A model generated the notes under the pieces. It worked only from the letters and a program-made list of their open reading frames with translations, ran no database searches and was not told where the DNA came from. A program made the position numbers and the translations under genes. Of a stretch of DNA of 64,000 nt, positions 44,433 through 53,593 are shown piece after piece. How positions within the stretch are numbered: the stretch's first letter is position 1; every line of letters starts with the position of its first letter. The DNA comes from Centipeda flueggei ATCC 43531. GTDB taxonomy: Bacteria > Bacillota > Negativicutes > Selenomonadales > Selenomonadaceae. The DNA lies in assembly GCF_000160695.1 (NCBI RefSeq), contig NZ_GG694010.1, forward strand, positions 59,371 to 123,370, in the 5' to 3' direction.

Positions 44433-45065
44433 CTATGCCCCGCTGCTTGGACACACCTGAGCAAGCGCACACGTGTCGCAAAGCGGTTTTCGTGCCTTGC
44501 AGACCTGTCTTCCGTGCAGGATGAGCCAATGGTGTGCGTCGCTCCAATCCTCACGCGGAATTACCTTCTGCAGCCCCTTCTCCACCTCGAGCGGCGTCGT
44601 GCCCACGGCAAGCCGCAGGCGGTTTGCCACGCGGAACACGTGCGTATCCACCGCGATGGCAGGCATATGAAATGCGACACTCATCACGACATTCGCCGTC
44701 TTGCGTCCGACGCCTGGGAGCTTCTGCAGTGCCTCAAAGTCCGCCGGCACCTCGCCGTCGTACTCATCCAGCAAGATATGACAGGTCTCTATGATGTGCT
44801 TTGCCTTCATGCGGAAAAATCCGCAGTCATGAATCTCTTTTTCAAGTTCTGCCTGCCCAAGAACGGCAATTGCAGCAGGCGTATTTGCCTTTGGAAAGAG
44901 CCGCCCCGTCACCACATTGACACGTGCATCCGTACACTGTGCCGAAAGGATGACGGCAATGAGAAGCTCAAACGGCGACTGAAACGTGAGCGCGGGTCTT
45001 GCATTCGGATAGAGAGACCGCAGAATGCGCAGCTGCTCTGCCTTAACGGCCTTCGTGACGCGCAT
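44433..45065 (-). CDS. nth: Endonuclease III
   Basis: Base-excision glycosylase/AP lyase for oxidised pyrimidines. HhH motif LPGVGRKTANVV with catalytic Lys, VDTHVFRVANRL with the Asp, and a C-terminal 4Fe-4S site with four Cys (pattern C-x6-C-x2-C-x5-C at about 189-205). 210 residues. TGATG overlap with the DUF711 gene. Confidence 0.96.
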   Translation of the reverse strand: MRVTKAVKAEQLRILRSLYPNARPALTFQSPFELLIAVILSAQCTDARVNVVTGRLFPKANTPAAIAVLGQAELEKEIHDCGFFRMKAKHIIETCHILLDEYDGEVPADFEALQKLPGVGRKTANVVMSVAFHMPAIAVDTHVFRVANRLRLAVGTTPLEVEKGLQKVIPREDWSDAHHWLILHGRQVCKARKPLCDTCALAQVCPSSGA

Positions 45066-46426
45066 CAGTTCGTCAGGGCGCGCGTCGGCGCCGGGATACG
45101 CCCGCCGCGCGCGATGAACGCCGCCGAGCTGAAGAAACTGCGGACGGGAACGATAGGCGAGTAGCCCAAGAGTCCGCCGAAGGATACCGTCTCCCCCACC
45201 TTTTTCCCGGGCACAGGAATGACACGTACCGCTGTTGTCTTGTTGTTCACCATGCCGATTGCCGCCTCATCCGCGATGATGCCGGCAATCGTGCTGGCGG
45301 GCGTATCGCCCTCAATCGCGATCATATCCAGTCCGACCGAGCAGACGCAGGTCATCGCCTCGAGCTTCTCAATGGAGAGACTGCCGCGCTGAACGGCGTC
45401 GATCATGCCCTCGTCCTCGCTGACGGGAATGAACGCCCCCGACAGGCCGCCGACATGAGAGGTCGCCATCAGGCCGCCCTTCTTGACCGCATCGTTGAGG
45501 AGTGCGAGTGCCGCCGTCGTACCGGGTGCTCCGCACGCCTCAAGTCCCATCTCCTCCAGGATGCGCGCCACACTGTCGCCGACCTCCGATGTCGGTGCCA
45601 AGGAGAGGTCGATAATGCCGAACGGAACACCTAGGCGGCGTGATGCTTCACGCGCGACGAGCTGTCCCACGCGTGTGATCTTGAACGCCGTACGCTTGAT
45701 CGTCTCGGCGATCTCCGTGAAGTCCGCGCCCTTCAGATCCTCAAGGGCATGTTTGACCACCCCAGGGCCGCTGACACCGACATTGATGACACGGTCACCC
45801 TCAGCAACGCCGTGGAATGCGCCTGCCATGAAGGGATTGTCTCCGGGCGCATTGCAGAACACGACAATCTTTGCGCAGCCGAGCGCCTCCTGCTCGCGCG
45901 TCAGCTCTGCCGTGCGCTTGATCACATCGCCCATCTCGCGCACGGCATCCATATTGATGCCTGCCTTCGTCGAGCCGATGTTGACCGACGAGCAGACAAT
46001 ATCCGTCACTGCCATCGCCTGTGGAATGGAGTCGATGAGCACACGGTCGCCATGCGTCATCCCCTTTTCGACGAGTGCCGAAAATCCGCCGATGAAGTTT
46101 ACCCCGACCGCCTTGCCTGCGCGGTCGAGTGCCTCCGCTACGGGGACGAAGGAATCCGTCTGACACGCATCCGCCGCGATCCCGATGGGCGTCACGGAGA
46201 TGCGCTTGTTGATGATGGGGATGCCGTACTCCGTCTCGATGTCCTCGCCTGTCTGAACGAGATACTCCGCTGAGTGCGTAATCTTCTCATAGACATTCTG
46301 GCAGAACTTCTCGAGGTTTGGATGGGCGCAGTCCCGCAGGGAGATTCCCATCGTAATGGTACGCACATCGAGGCGGTTTTCCGTAATCATCCGATTGGTT
46401 TCACGGATGTTCTCAAATGTAATCAA
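45065..46426 (-). CDS. PFL/DUF711 (UPF0210) family protein
   Basis: 453-residue protein of a conserved family with weak resemblance to pyruvate formate-lyase-type barrels and no settled role. [14 protein letters not shown] at the start, [12 protein letters not shown] and the [12 protein letters not shown] segment are typical. It follows an ACT-domain gene by 15 bases, the usual pairing. Confidence 0.92.
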   Translation of the reverse strand: MITFENIRETNRMITENRLDVRTITMGISLRDCAHPNLEKFCQNVYEKITHSAEYLVQTGEDIETEYGIPIINKRISVTPIGIAADACQTDSFVPVAEALDRAGKAVGVNFIGGFSALVEKGMTHGDRVLIDSIPQAMAVTDIVCSSVNIGSTKAGINMDAVREMGDVIKRTAELTREQEALGCAKIVVFCNAPGDNPFMAGAFHGVAEGDRVINVGVSGPGVVKHALEDLKGADFTEIAETIKRTAFKITRVGQLVAREASRRLGVPFGIIDLSLAPTSEVGDSVARILEEMGLEACGAPGTTAALALLNDAVKKGGLMATSHVGGLSGAFIPVSEDEGMIDAVQRGSLSIEKLEAMTCVCSVGLDMIAIEGDTPASTIAGIIADEAAIGMVNNKTTAVRVIPVPGKKVGETVSFGGLLGYSPIVPVRSFFSSAAFIARGGRIPAPTRALTN

Positions 46427-46441
46427 TCTGCCGCTCCTCGC

Positions 46442-46723
46442 TCAAATCTTGTGCATGACCTGGAAAATCTCCTGGTGCTGAACCTTGATCTCGAGTCCCT
46501 GCTCCTCGCCCTTCTTCCGCAGAATCTCCTGCAGATCCTTGAGCTTGATCTCCGCATCATCCGGCATCTCGGCAAGCATCACCATGTTGAAAAAACCATC
46601 CATGATGTTTTGGTTCACATTCATGATATTGACGCGCTGCTTGGCAAGGATCCCACTCACCATTGCTACAATACCGACCTGATCCCGTCCGACAATCGTC
46701 ACAACCAATTTCATCTTCGCCAC
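46442..46723 (-). CDS. ACT domain-containing protein (UPF0237)
   Basis: 93-residue stand-alone ACT domain (VVTIVGRDQVGIVAMVSGILAKQRVNIMNVNQ), a likely small-molecule sensor for the DUF711 partner. A near-consensus promoter lies 44 bases upstream, making it the first gene of the pair. Confidence 0.93.
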   Translation of the reverse strand: MAKMKLVVTIVGRDQVGIVAMVSGILAKQRVNIMNVNQNIMDGFFNMVMLAEMPDDAEIKLKDLQEILRKKGEEQGLEIKVQHQEIFQVMHKI

Positions 46724-46766
46724 TCCTCAAGAAGCATCCGCATAGATACCGTGCAATATCCCCTGC

Positions 46767-46795
46767 ATCATATCAAAAAACACAGACACCGTCAA
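46767..46795 (-). promoter_or_regulatory. Promoter of the ACT-DUF711-nth group
   Basis: TTGACG (46795-46790), 17-base spacer, TATGAT (46772-46767) on the minus strand. Confidence 0.7.
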
Positions 46796-46820
46796 CACGA
46801 GACACACACCGCTGCCTCCG

Positions 46821-46861
46821 ACAAATATGGCGTGAACAGCACAAAAACTGTTCACGCCATA
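46821..46861. terminator. Terminator after the 212-residue lipoprotein gene
   Basis: Perfect 14-base stem TATGGCGTGAACAG / CTGTTCACGCCATA with an 8-base A/T-rich loop. The U-tract on the minus strand is short (ATTTGT). Confidence 0.6.
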
Positions 46862-46872
46862 GGTAAAAGAAA

Positions 46873-47511
46873 CTATAGTCCCAAGTCGCCCATCCGCATT
46901 TCTTCCACATGGTCGTCTGCGATGGAAAACGCAAATCCTATCGTCGGATCCTCTTCGAAGAAATAGATGTAGTCTTTGCCATAGATCATGCTCGGCTCAC
47001 CATAGACACGCCGCAGCTCCTCAACCGGTGTGCCGACGCGAACGCCCTTGCCGGAAGCAAGAGCATTATGCGAGCGCACACGCACCAAGCGCACTGCTCC
47101 GTCTACCGTTTCAACGAGAAGGCCGTCTTCATATCTGCATGCAACGACATCTTTCCCTGCATAACGCATGGACTTCTGTGATGTCGTCTCCTGCGGTGTT
47201 CCATAGCTGGCGCGTACCTCTGCATCCCCTGCACCGTATGCGATGCCGCCAAGGATCAGCGATTTGCGTTCCAGACGAACCGCTGATGTCTGCTCCTCTG
47301 TGCGATGCTGACGAAGCAGCTGCGCCTCACGCTTTGCTGCATCATCTGCCATGAGCGTCTTCTCTACAGACTCGCGTGCAATAGGTACATGGTCCCCAGG
47401 GGAATTGCTCAGCGGCTCTTCTGTACAGCCCTGGAGCATGTAGGCTGTAAGAAGCGCTGCGGCTCCTACGATGGCAATCCCTGCACATACAACGCTCTTT
47501 CGCATCTTCAC
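46873..47511 (-). CDS. Putative lipoprotein with BamE/OmlA-like repeats (212 residues)
   Basis: Unrecognised exported protein. A hydrophobic N-terminus ends in a lipobox-like LQGC (Cys about 29), followed by a charged linker. Two repeats of the pattern G-x-G-x5-V-x3-YG-x-P follow (about 88-105 and 155-172), the small-domain pattern seen in BamE/OmlA-like folds. The C-terminal YGKDYIYFFEEDPTIGFAF block is closely similar to the next gene's product. GTG start with GGGAGAG upstream. Confidence 0.75.
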   Translation of the reverse strand: MKMRKSVVCAGIAIVGAAALLTAYMLQGCTEEPLSNSPGDHVPIARESVEKTLMADDAAKREAQLLRQHRTEEQTSAVRLERKSLILGGIAYGAGDAEVRASYGTPQETTSQKSMRYAGKDVVACRYEDGLLVETVDGAVRLVRVRSHNALASGKGVRVGTPVEELRRVYGEPSMIYGKDYIYFFEEDPTIGFAFSIADDHVEEMRMGDLGL

Positions 47512-47560
47512 CGGTTGTCTCTCCCTTAGGGAATTACTGGATTGCGGGAAGTTGCCCGCC

Positions 47561-48034
47561 TCAGCGGATCACTCCCATGCGGATCTCATCAACGCGACCA
47601 TGTTCGATCTCAAAGGAAAATCCGATCGTCTGATCACCATCCACATAGTAGATATAGTCATCCCCATGTATCGCATCCGGCTGCCCATACGCTGCAATCA
47701 GTGCATTCAGATCACTGCCGACCGCGATATCATCCTTGGTACGAATGCCGTTGCTCGCACCAACCTCAATCCGCCGAACGAAACCATCCACAAAGGTAAT
47801 GTCAAACTCGCTGCCATACTCCCACTCAACGGCCTGTCCACCGGAGTAGATCGGGTTATACTTCGTCTCAACCTCACGCGGCGCACCATAGACACTGCGC
47901 ACGTAACTCTCCGATGCACCGTACTCAATCCCACCTGCGACGAGTGCATCCTGCAACACAGATGCCTGCACAGCAGTCATGCTAAGCATGCTGATACCAA
48001 GAGCCAATCCAGCGATTTTTCCATAAAAGTTCAT
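47561..48034 (-). CDS. Putative secreted protein with BamE/OmlA-like repeats (157 residues)
   Basis: Paralogue of the downstream lipoprotein. It has a Sec signal peptide with a likely cut after AVQA (about 24). The two G-x-G-x5-V-x3-YG-x-P repeats are at about 35-51 and 105-122. The end YYVDGDQTIGFSFEIEHGRVDEIRMG parallels its neighbour. AGGAG lies 8 bases before the ATG. Function unknown; an envelope role is inferred. Confidence 0.75.
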   Translation of the reverse strand: MNFYGKIAGLALGISMLSMTAVQASVLQDALVAGGIEYGASESYVRSVYGAPREVETKYNPIYSGGQAVEWEYGSEFDITFVDGFVRRIEVGASNGIRTKDDIAVGSDLNALIAAYGQPDAIHGDDYIYYVDGDQTIGFSFEIEHGRVDEIRMGVIR

Positions 48035-48083
48035 CACGTTCTCTCCTTATTTCATTATTAATAAAAATATAGGATAAAACGCT

Positions 48084-48119
48084 GAAAAGCCTCTGAATAT
48101 TTCTTTTCAGAGGCTTTTC
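48084..48119. terminator. Terminator after the symporter gene
   Basis: Perfect 14-base stem GAAAAGCCTCTGAA / TTCAGAGGCTTTTC with an 8-base loop. A- and T-rich ends could serve both strands. Confidence 0.7.
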
Positions 48120-48146
48120 ATACACGACAGACGTGGTATAGACGCG

Positions 48147-49466
48147 TTATACGCTCGGAATCGGCACATCCTCGTCCGACAGAGTTCCCTCAAGGTCGCG
48201 ATTTGTGATCGCGCAGACGGCCGAATCCGACCAGACATTTTCCGCCGTCTCAATCATATCGATGATCGAGTAGATCGGCAGGATGACCCCCATGAGCCCG
48301 ACCGGTGCGCCGATCGACGCCATGAGAGAGAGCGTCAGAAAATAGCAGCCCATCGGAACGCCCGCATTGCCGACGGCGGCGAGCACGGCGATAAAGAGCC
48401 AGCTGATCATCGTGCCGAGCGAGAGTTCCATCCCTGCATTCTGCATGACGTAGAGCGAGGTCACGAGAATGAACGCAGCACAGCCGTTCATGTTGATTGT
48501 CGTGCAGATTGGCAGGACGAAACGTGTCACCGAAGGATGCGCCTTAAGACGCTGCTCAGCAGAAGCGAGTGTCACGGGGAGCGTACCTGCCGAGCTCTTT
48601 GTAAAGAGAGCGACCGCGACCGCCGGCATCATCTGACGGAACACGCGCACGGGATTCAGCCCGCGCACAGCGAGGAAGAACGGAATGACAATAAAGAACT
48701 GAATCAGATTGCCGCCGATGACGACAGCGGTATAGACACCGAGTGAACCAATGATGACGCCCGCCTCGATCTGTGCCGCGAGCTGTGCGGCAAAGGCGAG
48801 GATCCCCACGGGCAGGACAGTGATCAGCGCGCGAATGAGCGTGAAGAGCAGTTCCTGCAGGCCATGAATCCCCTTGAGGAGCATCTCACGGTTCTCCGTC
48901 TTGGGTGCGAAGGCAAGTCCAAGCCCCGCCGCTGCTGCGACAAGCATGACAGAGAGGACGTTTCCCGAGACAAACGGGGCGAGCACATTGTTCGGAACGA
49001 TGGAGAGGAAGTGATCGTAATAGGACAGTCCCTCCAGCTTGCCCGGCACATCCGATATGCCCGCGCCGACAACATCGGCAGGAAGGTTTGCGGGTGCGAG
49101 CCAGAGGAAAAGTGCCAGCCCGACCGCCGCCGCACAGATTGTCGTCAGCAGGGTATAGGTGACAGCATGGGCAAAGATGCGTCCCGTATCTCGCTTCGTC
49201 CCAAGTGAGGCTAACGTCGTGATCACGGCAAGGGCAATCGTCGGCACGGCGACGAATTGGAAGAGGCGTGTAAAGACGGTTGCGATAAAGCTGAACAGGT
49301 TGTTCAGCGCGGGCACGTTCGCCCAGCCAAGAATGCCGCCGACGATGAGCGCCGCGATCCACAGTGCGAGCTGACGCTTCTGCCCGCTGAGCTTCGCGGC
49401 AGAGAGCGCCGCCTGCGCCTGCTGTTCCACCTCATCATGAGGCGTATGTTTATGTTGATCTGCCAT
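48147..49466 (-). CDS. Dicarboxylate/amino acid:cation symporter (DAACS family)
   Basis: Membrane carrier related to DctA/GltP. It has about eight hydrophobic segments, the Ser-rich hairpin FTKSSAGTLPVTLASAE at about 293, and TTINMNGCAAF at about 328, followed by GNAGVPMG and the DMIETAENVWSDS segment. Start at 49466 with GGAGGAA 6 bases upstream; 439 residues. The substrate (glutamate, aspartate or C4-dicarboxylate) cannot be read from sequence alone. A perfect consensus promoter drives it. Confidence 0.92.
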   Translation of the reverse strand: MADQHKHTPHDEVEQQAQAALSAAKLSGQKRQLALWIAALIVGGILGWANVPALNNLFSFIATVFTRLFQFVAVPTIALAVITTLASLGTKRDTGRIFAHAVTYTLLTTICAAAVGLALFLWLAPANLPADVVGAGISDVPGKLEGLSYYDHFLSIVPNNVLAPFVSGNVLSVMLVAAAAGLGLAFAPKTENREMLLKGIHGLQELLFTLIRALITVLPVGILAFAAQLAAQIEAGVIIGSLGVYTAVVIGGNLIQFFIVIPFFLAVRGLNPVRVFRQMMPAVAVALFTKSSAGTLPVTLASAEQRLKAHPSVTRFVLPICTTINMNGCAAFILVTSLYVMQNAGMELSLGTMISWLFIAVLAAVGNAGVPMGCYFLTLSLMASIGAPVGLMGVILPIYSIIDMIETAENVWSDSAVCAITNRDLEGTLSDEDVPIPSV

Positions 49467-49492
49467 AGAGAATTCCTCCATATCCCAAGATG

Positions 49493-49536
49493 TAAGAAAT
49501 CGCTGGTAAGATGATACTGAGCAGATCAGCGATCTC
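49493..49536. repeat. Short terminal-repeat relic in the symporter leader
   Basis: Palindromic TAAGAAATCGCTGG ... TCAGCGATCTCC resembles two ends of the dispersed element joined. It would form a hairpin in the 5' untranslated region, 26 bases before the start. Confidence 0.4.
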
Positions 49537-49554
49537 CAAAAACATTGTTTGCAT

Positions 49555-49583
49555 ATTATATTTCTATGTTAATGATATGTCAA
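49555..49583 (-). promoter_or_regulatory. Promoter of the symporter gene
   Basis: TTGACA (49583-49578), 17-base spacer, TATAAT (49560-49555): a full match to the vegetative consensus. It lies directly beside the nifJ terminator. Confidence 0.8.
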
Positions 49584-49585
49584 GT

Positions 49586-49615
49586 AAAAACTGCCGTGAC
49601 AGCACGGCAGTTTTT
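49586..49615 (-). terminator. Terminator of nifJ
   Basis: AAAAACTGCCGTG / CACGGCAGTTTTT perfect stem with a 4-base loop, with a U-tract on the minus strand. Confidence 0.85.
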
Positions 49616-49658
49616 CTCAGCAGGAGCAGCAAAGTGTACGAGAAAATCCGGTACGTCC

Positions 49659-52600
49659 TTATGCCTTGCCTGCAAGTTTCTTGTAGTTGTTGTAGCGCGT
49701 CTCCGCGTCCTTCTGCGTCTTCTCAAAGAGTGCATCCGCCGCCTCGGGGAAGCTGCGCTGGAGATTGATGTAGCGGTTCTCACCCAACAGGAACTCACGG
49801 AACTTCGAGAAGTCCGGCTCTTTCGAATCGAGGCTGAACGGATTCTTGCCTGTCTCGATAAGCTGCGGGTTGTAGCGATAGTTCGCCCAGTAGCCGCACT
49901 CCACGGCGAGCTTGCCCTCAAGCTGAGCACAGCCCATGCCCTTGCGGATGCCGTGATTGATGCACGGCGAGTACGCGATGATAAGCGAGGGTCCCGGATA
50001 TGCCTCCGCCTCGCTGATCGCCTTGAGCACCTGATTCTGGTCAGCCCCCATATCGATCTGTGCGACGTAGACGTAACCGTAGGACATCGCCATCATGCCG
50101 AGATCCTTCTTCTTCGTCTTCTTGCCCGTCGCGGCAAACTCTGCAATCGCAGCCGCCGGCGTGGACTTCGACGCCTGTCCGCCTGTATTGGAGTAGACCT
50201 CGGTATCAAAGACCATGATGTTGATGTCTTCGCCCGAGGCGAGCACGTGATCCACACCGCCGTAGCCGATGTCGTATGCCCAGCCGTCGCCGCCGAAGAC
50301 CCACTGCGAACGCTTGACGAAGTAGTCGTTGTCGCTGTAGATGCGGCAAAGAAGATCGTCCGTCCCCTTCTCCTTCTCGAGCAGCTCGCGCAGGAGGTCG
50401 GCGCGGTCGCGCGTTCCCTCACCGCTGTTGCGCTTTTCGAGCCAGAGCTGCATCGCCGCCTGGAGCTCCGCCGAGCCCTTCTTGGCCTCCAGCGCCTCCG
50501 TCACAGCGGCAGCGAGCGACTCACGTACCGACTTTGTGCCGAGCAGCATACCGAGACCATACTCTGCGTTGTCCTCGAACAGGGAGTTCGCCCATGCAGG
50601 ACCGCAGCCCTTCTGGTTTTTCGTGTACGGAATGGCAGGTGCACTGGCGCCCCAAATGGAGGAGCAGCCCGTTGCATTGGCGATCATCATGCGGTCTCCA
50701 AAGAGCTGCGTGATGAGCTTGGCATACGGTGTCTCGCCACAGCCTGCGCACGCCCCCGAGAACTCGAAGAGCGGCTGCTCGAACTGCGAGCCGATCAGCG
50801 TTGTCTTCTTCATCGGGACATTCTTGACCGCGACCTTCGTCGTATCGACACCGTAGTCAAAGTACTTCTGCGCATCACGGAGCTTGTCATCGAGCAAGGT
50901 CATATCAAGTGCCTTGCCCGGGCAGACCTGTGCACAGTTGCCGCAGCCAAGGCAGTCGAGTGTCGAGACGGCGATGGTGAGGTTCATTCCCTTTGCGGGA
51001 CGCGACTTCACAGACTGCATCCCCTCAGGTGCTGCCGCAAGCTCTTCGTCCGTCGTCAGGATCGGACGAATCGTCGCATGCGGACAAACAAAGGAGCACT
51101 GGTTGCACTGAATACACTTCTCAGGGCGCCATACGGGGACAGAGATCGCCGTGCCGCGCTTCTCATAGGCTGTACCGCCCACGGGGAACGTACCGTCCTC
51201 CATGCTGAGGATCTCGGAGATCTTGAGCTTGTCGCCCTCCTGACGATTCATGACATTCTGGACGTTCGTGATGAATGCAGGCGTCTTCTCGTTGACCGGC
51301 ACCTCTTCGTCCACAGCATCCTTCCACGCATCAGGAACATTGACGCGGTGCAGCGCCTCGATGCCCTTGTCGATCGCACCATTGTTCATGTTGACGACCT
51401 TCTCGCCCTTGCTGCCGTAGGAGGTGACAACCGCATCCTTGAGATACTTGACTGCATCGTCGAGCGGAATGATGTTGGCGAGCTTGAAGAACGCGGACTG
51501 CATGACCATGTTGAAGCGTCCGCCAAGTCCGAGCTCACGCGCGATATGAACGGCGTCCACCGTATAGAACTGGATGTCGTTGCGTGCGATAAAGCGGCGC
51601 ATTGATGCGGGCAGATGCGTATCCAGCTGCTCATCCGACCAGAACGTATTGAGCAGGAACGTGCCGCCCTTTCTGAGTCCTGCGAGCAGGTCATACTGAC
51701 GCACATAGGACTGCTGCGAACAGGAGATAAAGTCCGCACGGTTGATGAGATACGGGCTGATGATCGGCGACTTGCCAAAGCGCAGGTGACTCATCGTGAT
51801 GCCGCCCGACTTCTTCGAGTCGTAGGCAAAGTATGCCTGCGCATACATATCCGTCTTGTCGCCGATGATCTTGATCGCGCTCTTGTTCGCGCCGACCGTG
51901 CCGTCCGAGCCGAGTCCCCAGAACTTGCACGCCGTCGTCCCCTCCTTCGTGAGGTTGACATCTCTGTGTGCGGGCTTCAGGCTGCGGTTCGTCACATCAT
52001 CGACGATGCCGAGCGTAAAGCCGTGCATCGGCTCGTTCTTCTTCAGCTCCTCGTAGACGCCAAAAATCTGATCCGGCGTCGTATCCTTGCCGCCGAGACC
52101 ATAGCGGCCGCCGACGATGACGGGATCCATGCCTGAGCCATAGTACGCCGCCTTGACATCGAGGTAGAGCGGCTCGCCGAGGGCACCCGGCTCCTTCGTG
52201 CGGTCGAGGACAGCAACCTTCTTCACCGTCTTCGGGAGATACTTGAAGAAATGCTCGACGGAGAACGGACGATAGAGATGAACGGACAGCAGTCCGACCT
52301 TCTCGCCCTGTGCATTGAGATACTCCGCGACCTCCTCCGCCGTCTGGCAGACCGAGCCCATCGCAATGATGATGCGGTCCGCATCAGGTGCGCCGTAGTA
52401 GTCAAAGAGATGGTGCTCACGGCCTGTGATCTTTGCCATCTGTGCCATTGCTTCCTCAACGAGGGAAGGAATGGCATCATAGTAACGGTTGACCGCCTCA
52501 CGCCCCTGGAAGTAGATATCAGGGTTCTGTGCCGTGCCGCGCACCACCGGATGATCCGGGTTGAGCGCACGGCGGCGGAACGCCTCAACGGCATCCCAGT

Positions 52601-53186
52601 CGAGGATCTTCGCGAGGTCAGCATAGTCCACGACCTCGATCTTCTGGATCTCATGCGAGGTGCGGAATCCGTCAAAGAAGTTGATGAACGGCACACGTCC
52701 CTTGATGGCGACGAGATGCGCTACTGCAGAGAGATCCATGACCTCCTGCACGCTCGACTCGGCGAGCATGGCGACACCTGTCTGACGCGCTGCCATGACA
52801 TCCTGATGGTCGCCGAAGATGTTCAGCGAGGAGGCGGCAATGGCGCGTGCACTGACGTGGAACACGCCCGGCAGCAGCTCACCTGCAATTTTATACATAT
52901 TGGGGATCATCAGCAGAAGTCCCTGCGATGCTGTGTAGGTTGTCGTCAGCGCACCCGCCTGCAGAGACCCGTGGACAGCCCCCGCAGCACCGGCCTCCGA
53001 CTGCATCTCAATCAGACGCAGCTTCTGTCCGAAGATATTCTTCATTCCTTTGGCAGCAAGGCTGTCGACATACTCCGCCATCGGCGACGAGGGCGTGATC
53101 GGATAGATCGCTGCCACATCCGTAAAGGCATAGGAAATATAGCCCGCGGCGGTATTTCCGTCCATCGTCTTCATCTTTTTTGCCAT
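49659..53186 (-). CDS. nifJ: Pyruvate:ferredoxin (flavodoxin) oxidoreductase
   Basis: Oxidises pyruvate to acetyl-CoA and CO2, passing electrons to ferredoxin or flavodoxin. Single-chain homodimer type of 1175 residues. The N-terminal domain has PITPSSPMAEYVD. The central ferredoxin domain has two 4Fe-4S motifs (CIQCNQCSFVCP at about 689 and CLGCGNCAQVCP at about 745). The third cluster region has CAGCGETPY, and the thiamine-diphosphate site has GGDGWAYDIGYGGVDHV. GAGAGGAG precedes the ATG. Its leader of about 300 bases contains a full dispersed repeat. Confidence 0.97.
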   Translation of the reverse strand: MAKKMKTMDGNTAAGYISYAFTDVAAIYPITPSSPMAEYVDSLAAKGMKNIFGQKLRLIEMQSEAGAAGAVHGSLQAGALTTTYTASQGLLLMIPNMYKIAGELLPGVFHVSARAIAASSLNIFGDHQDVMAARQTGVAMLAESSVQEVMDLSAVAHLVAIKGRVPFINFFDGFRTSHEIQKIEVVDYADLAKILDWDAVEAFRRRALNPDHPVVRGTAQNPDIYFQGREAVNRYYDAIPSLVEEAMAQMAKITGREHHLFDYYGAPDADRIIIAMGSVCQTAEEVAEYLNAQGEKVGLLSVHLYRPFSVEHFFKYLPKTVKKVAVLDRTKEPGALGEPLYLDVKAAYYGSGMDPVIVGGRYGLGGKDTTPDQIFGVYEELKKNEPMHGFTLGIVDDVTNRSLKPAHRDVNLTKEGTTACKFWGLGSDGTVGANKSAIKIIGDKTDMYAQAYFAYDSKKSGGITMSHLRFGKSPIISPYLINRADFISCSQQSYVRQYDLLAGLRKGGTFLLNTFWSDEQLDTHLPASMRRFIARNDIQFYTVDAVHIARELGLGGRFNMVMQSAFFKLANIIPLDDAVKYLKDAVVTSYGSKGEKVVNMNNGAIDKGIEALHRVNVPDAWKDAVDEEVPVNEKTPAFITNVQNVMNRQEGDKLKISEILSMEDGTFPVGGTAYEKRGTAISVPVWRPEKCIQCNQCSFVCPHATIRPILTTDEELAAAPEGMQSVKSRPAKGMNLTIAVSTLDCLGCGNCAQVCPGKALDMTLLDDKLRDAQKYFDYGVDTTKVAVKNVPMKKTTLIGSQFEQPLFEFSGACAGCGETPYAKLITQLFGDRMMIANATGCSSIWGASAPAIPYTKNQKGCGPAWANSLFEDNAEYGLGMLLGTKSVRESLAAAVTEALEAKKGSAELQAAMQLWLEKRNSGEGTRDRADLLRELLEKEKGTDDLLCRIYSDNDYFVKRSQWVFGGDGWAYDIGYGGVDHVLASGEDINIMVFDTEVYSNTGGQASKSTPAAAIAEFAATGKKTKKKDLGMMAMSYGYVYVAQIDMGADQNQVLKAISEAEAYPGPSLIIAYSPCINHGIRKGMGCAQLEGKLAVECGYWANYRYNPQLIETGKNPFSLDSKEPDFSKFREFLLGENRYINLQRSFPEAADALFEKTQKDAETRYNNYKKLAGKA

Positions 53187-53204
53187 AGTACTGCTCTCCT
53201 CTCT

Positions 53205-53372
53205 TTAGAGAAGCGCCGATAAATTCGGCACGACCATCTTGACGCATCTTTTTCGCCCGCTTATCGTTAGCAAATCCTCCACATAGCCCTTGCTATGCGT
53301 CCGGTTTGCTGCTCAATCGGACGAAAAATCTACGCCAATCCGGCATACCCCATTTTATCAGCGATTCCCTAG
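53205..53372. repeat. TA-bounded inverted-repeat element, full copy D (MITE-like)
   Basis: 168 bp from TAGAGAAGCGCCGATAAATT to ATTTTATCAGCGATTCCCTA. Same orientation as copy A. Central imperfect hairpin at 53270-53309 (GCAAA...CATAGC / GCTATG...TTTGC). It ends 18 bases from the nifJ ATG. The remainder of 53373-53593 holds the nifJ promoter and no gene. Confidence 0.88.
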
Positions 53373-53490
53373 AAATGCTTCTGCACTTCATCGGTTATTA
53401 AAATATATACACATGAGCAAAGAATTTCTTCCCCTCCGTCGAACGAGAAACAATATCTATGGAGAAGTATCAATTCTATACTTTCTGTTT

Positions 53491-53519
53491 ATTATACAAC
53501 GGAACACCCGCCTTGTAAA
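53491..53519 (-). promoter_or_regulatory. Promoter of nifJ
   Basis: TTTACA (53519-53514), 17-base spacer, TATAAT (53496-53491) on the minus strand. The transcript would run through repeat copy D before reaching nifJ. Confidence 0.65.
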
Positions 53520-53593
53520 CAAGACAGGTGCTTTGTATCTCCGATATTACGGCGTTCTATCATTGTTTTTTATGATGCAAGCATCCGAACACC

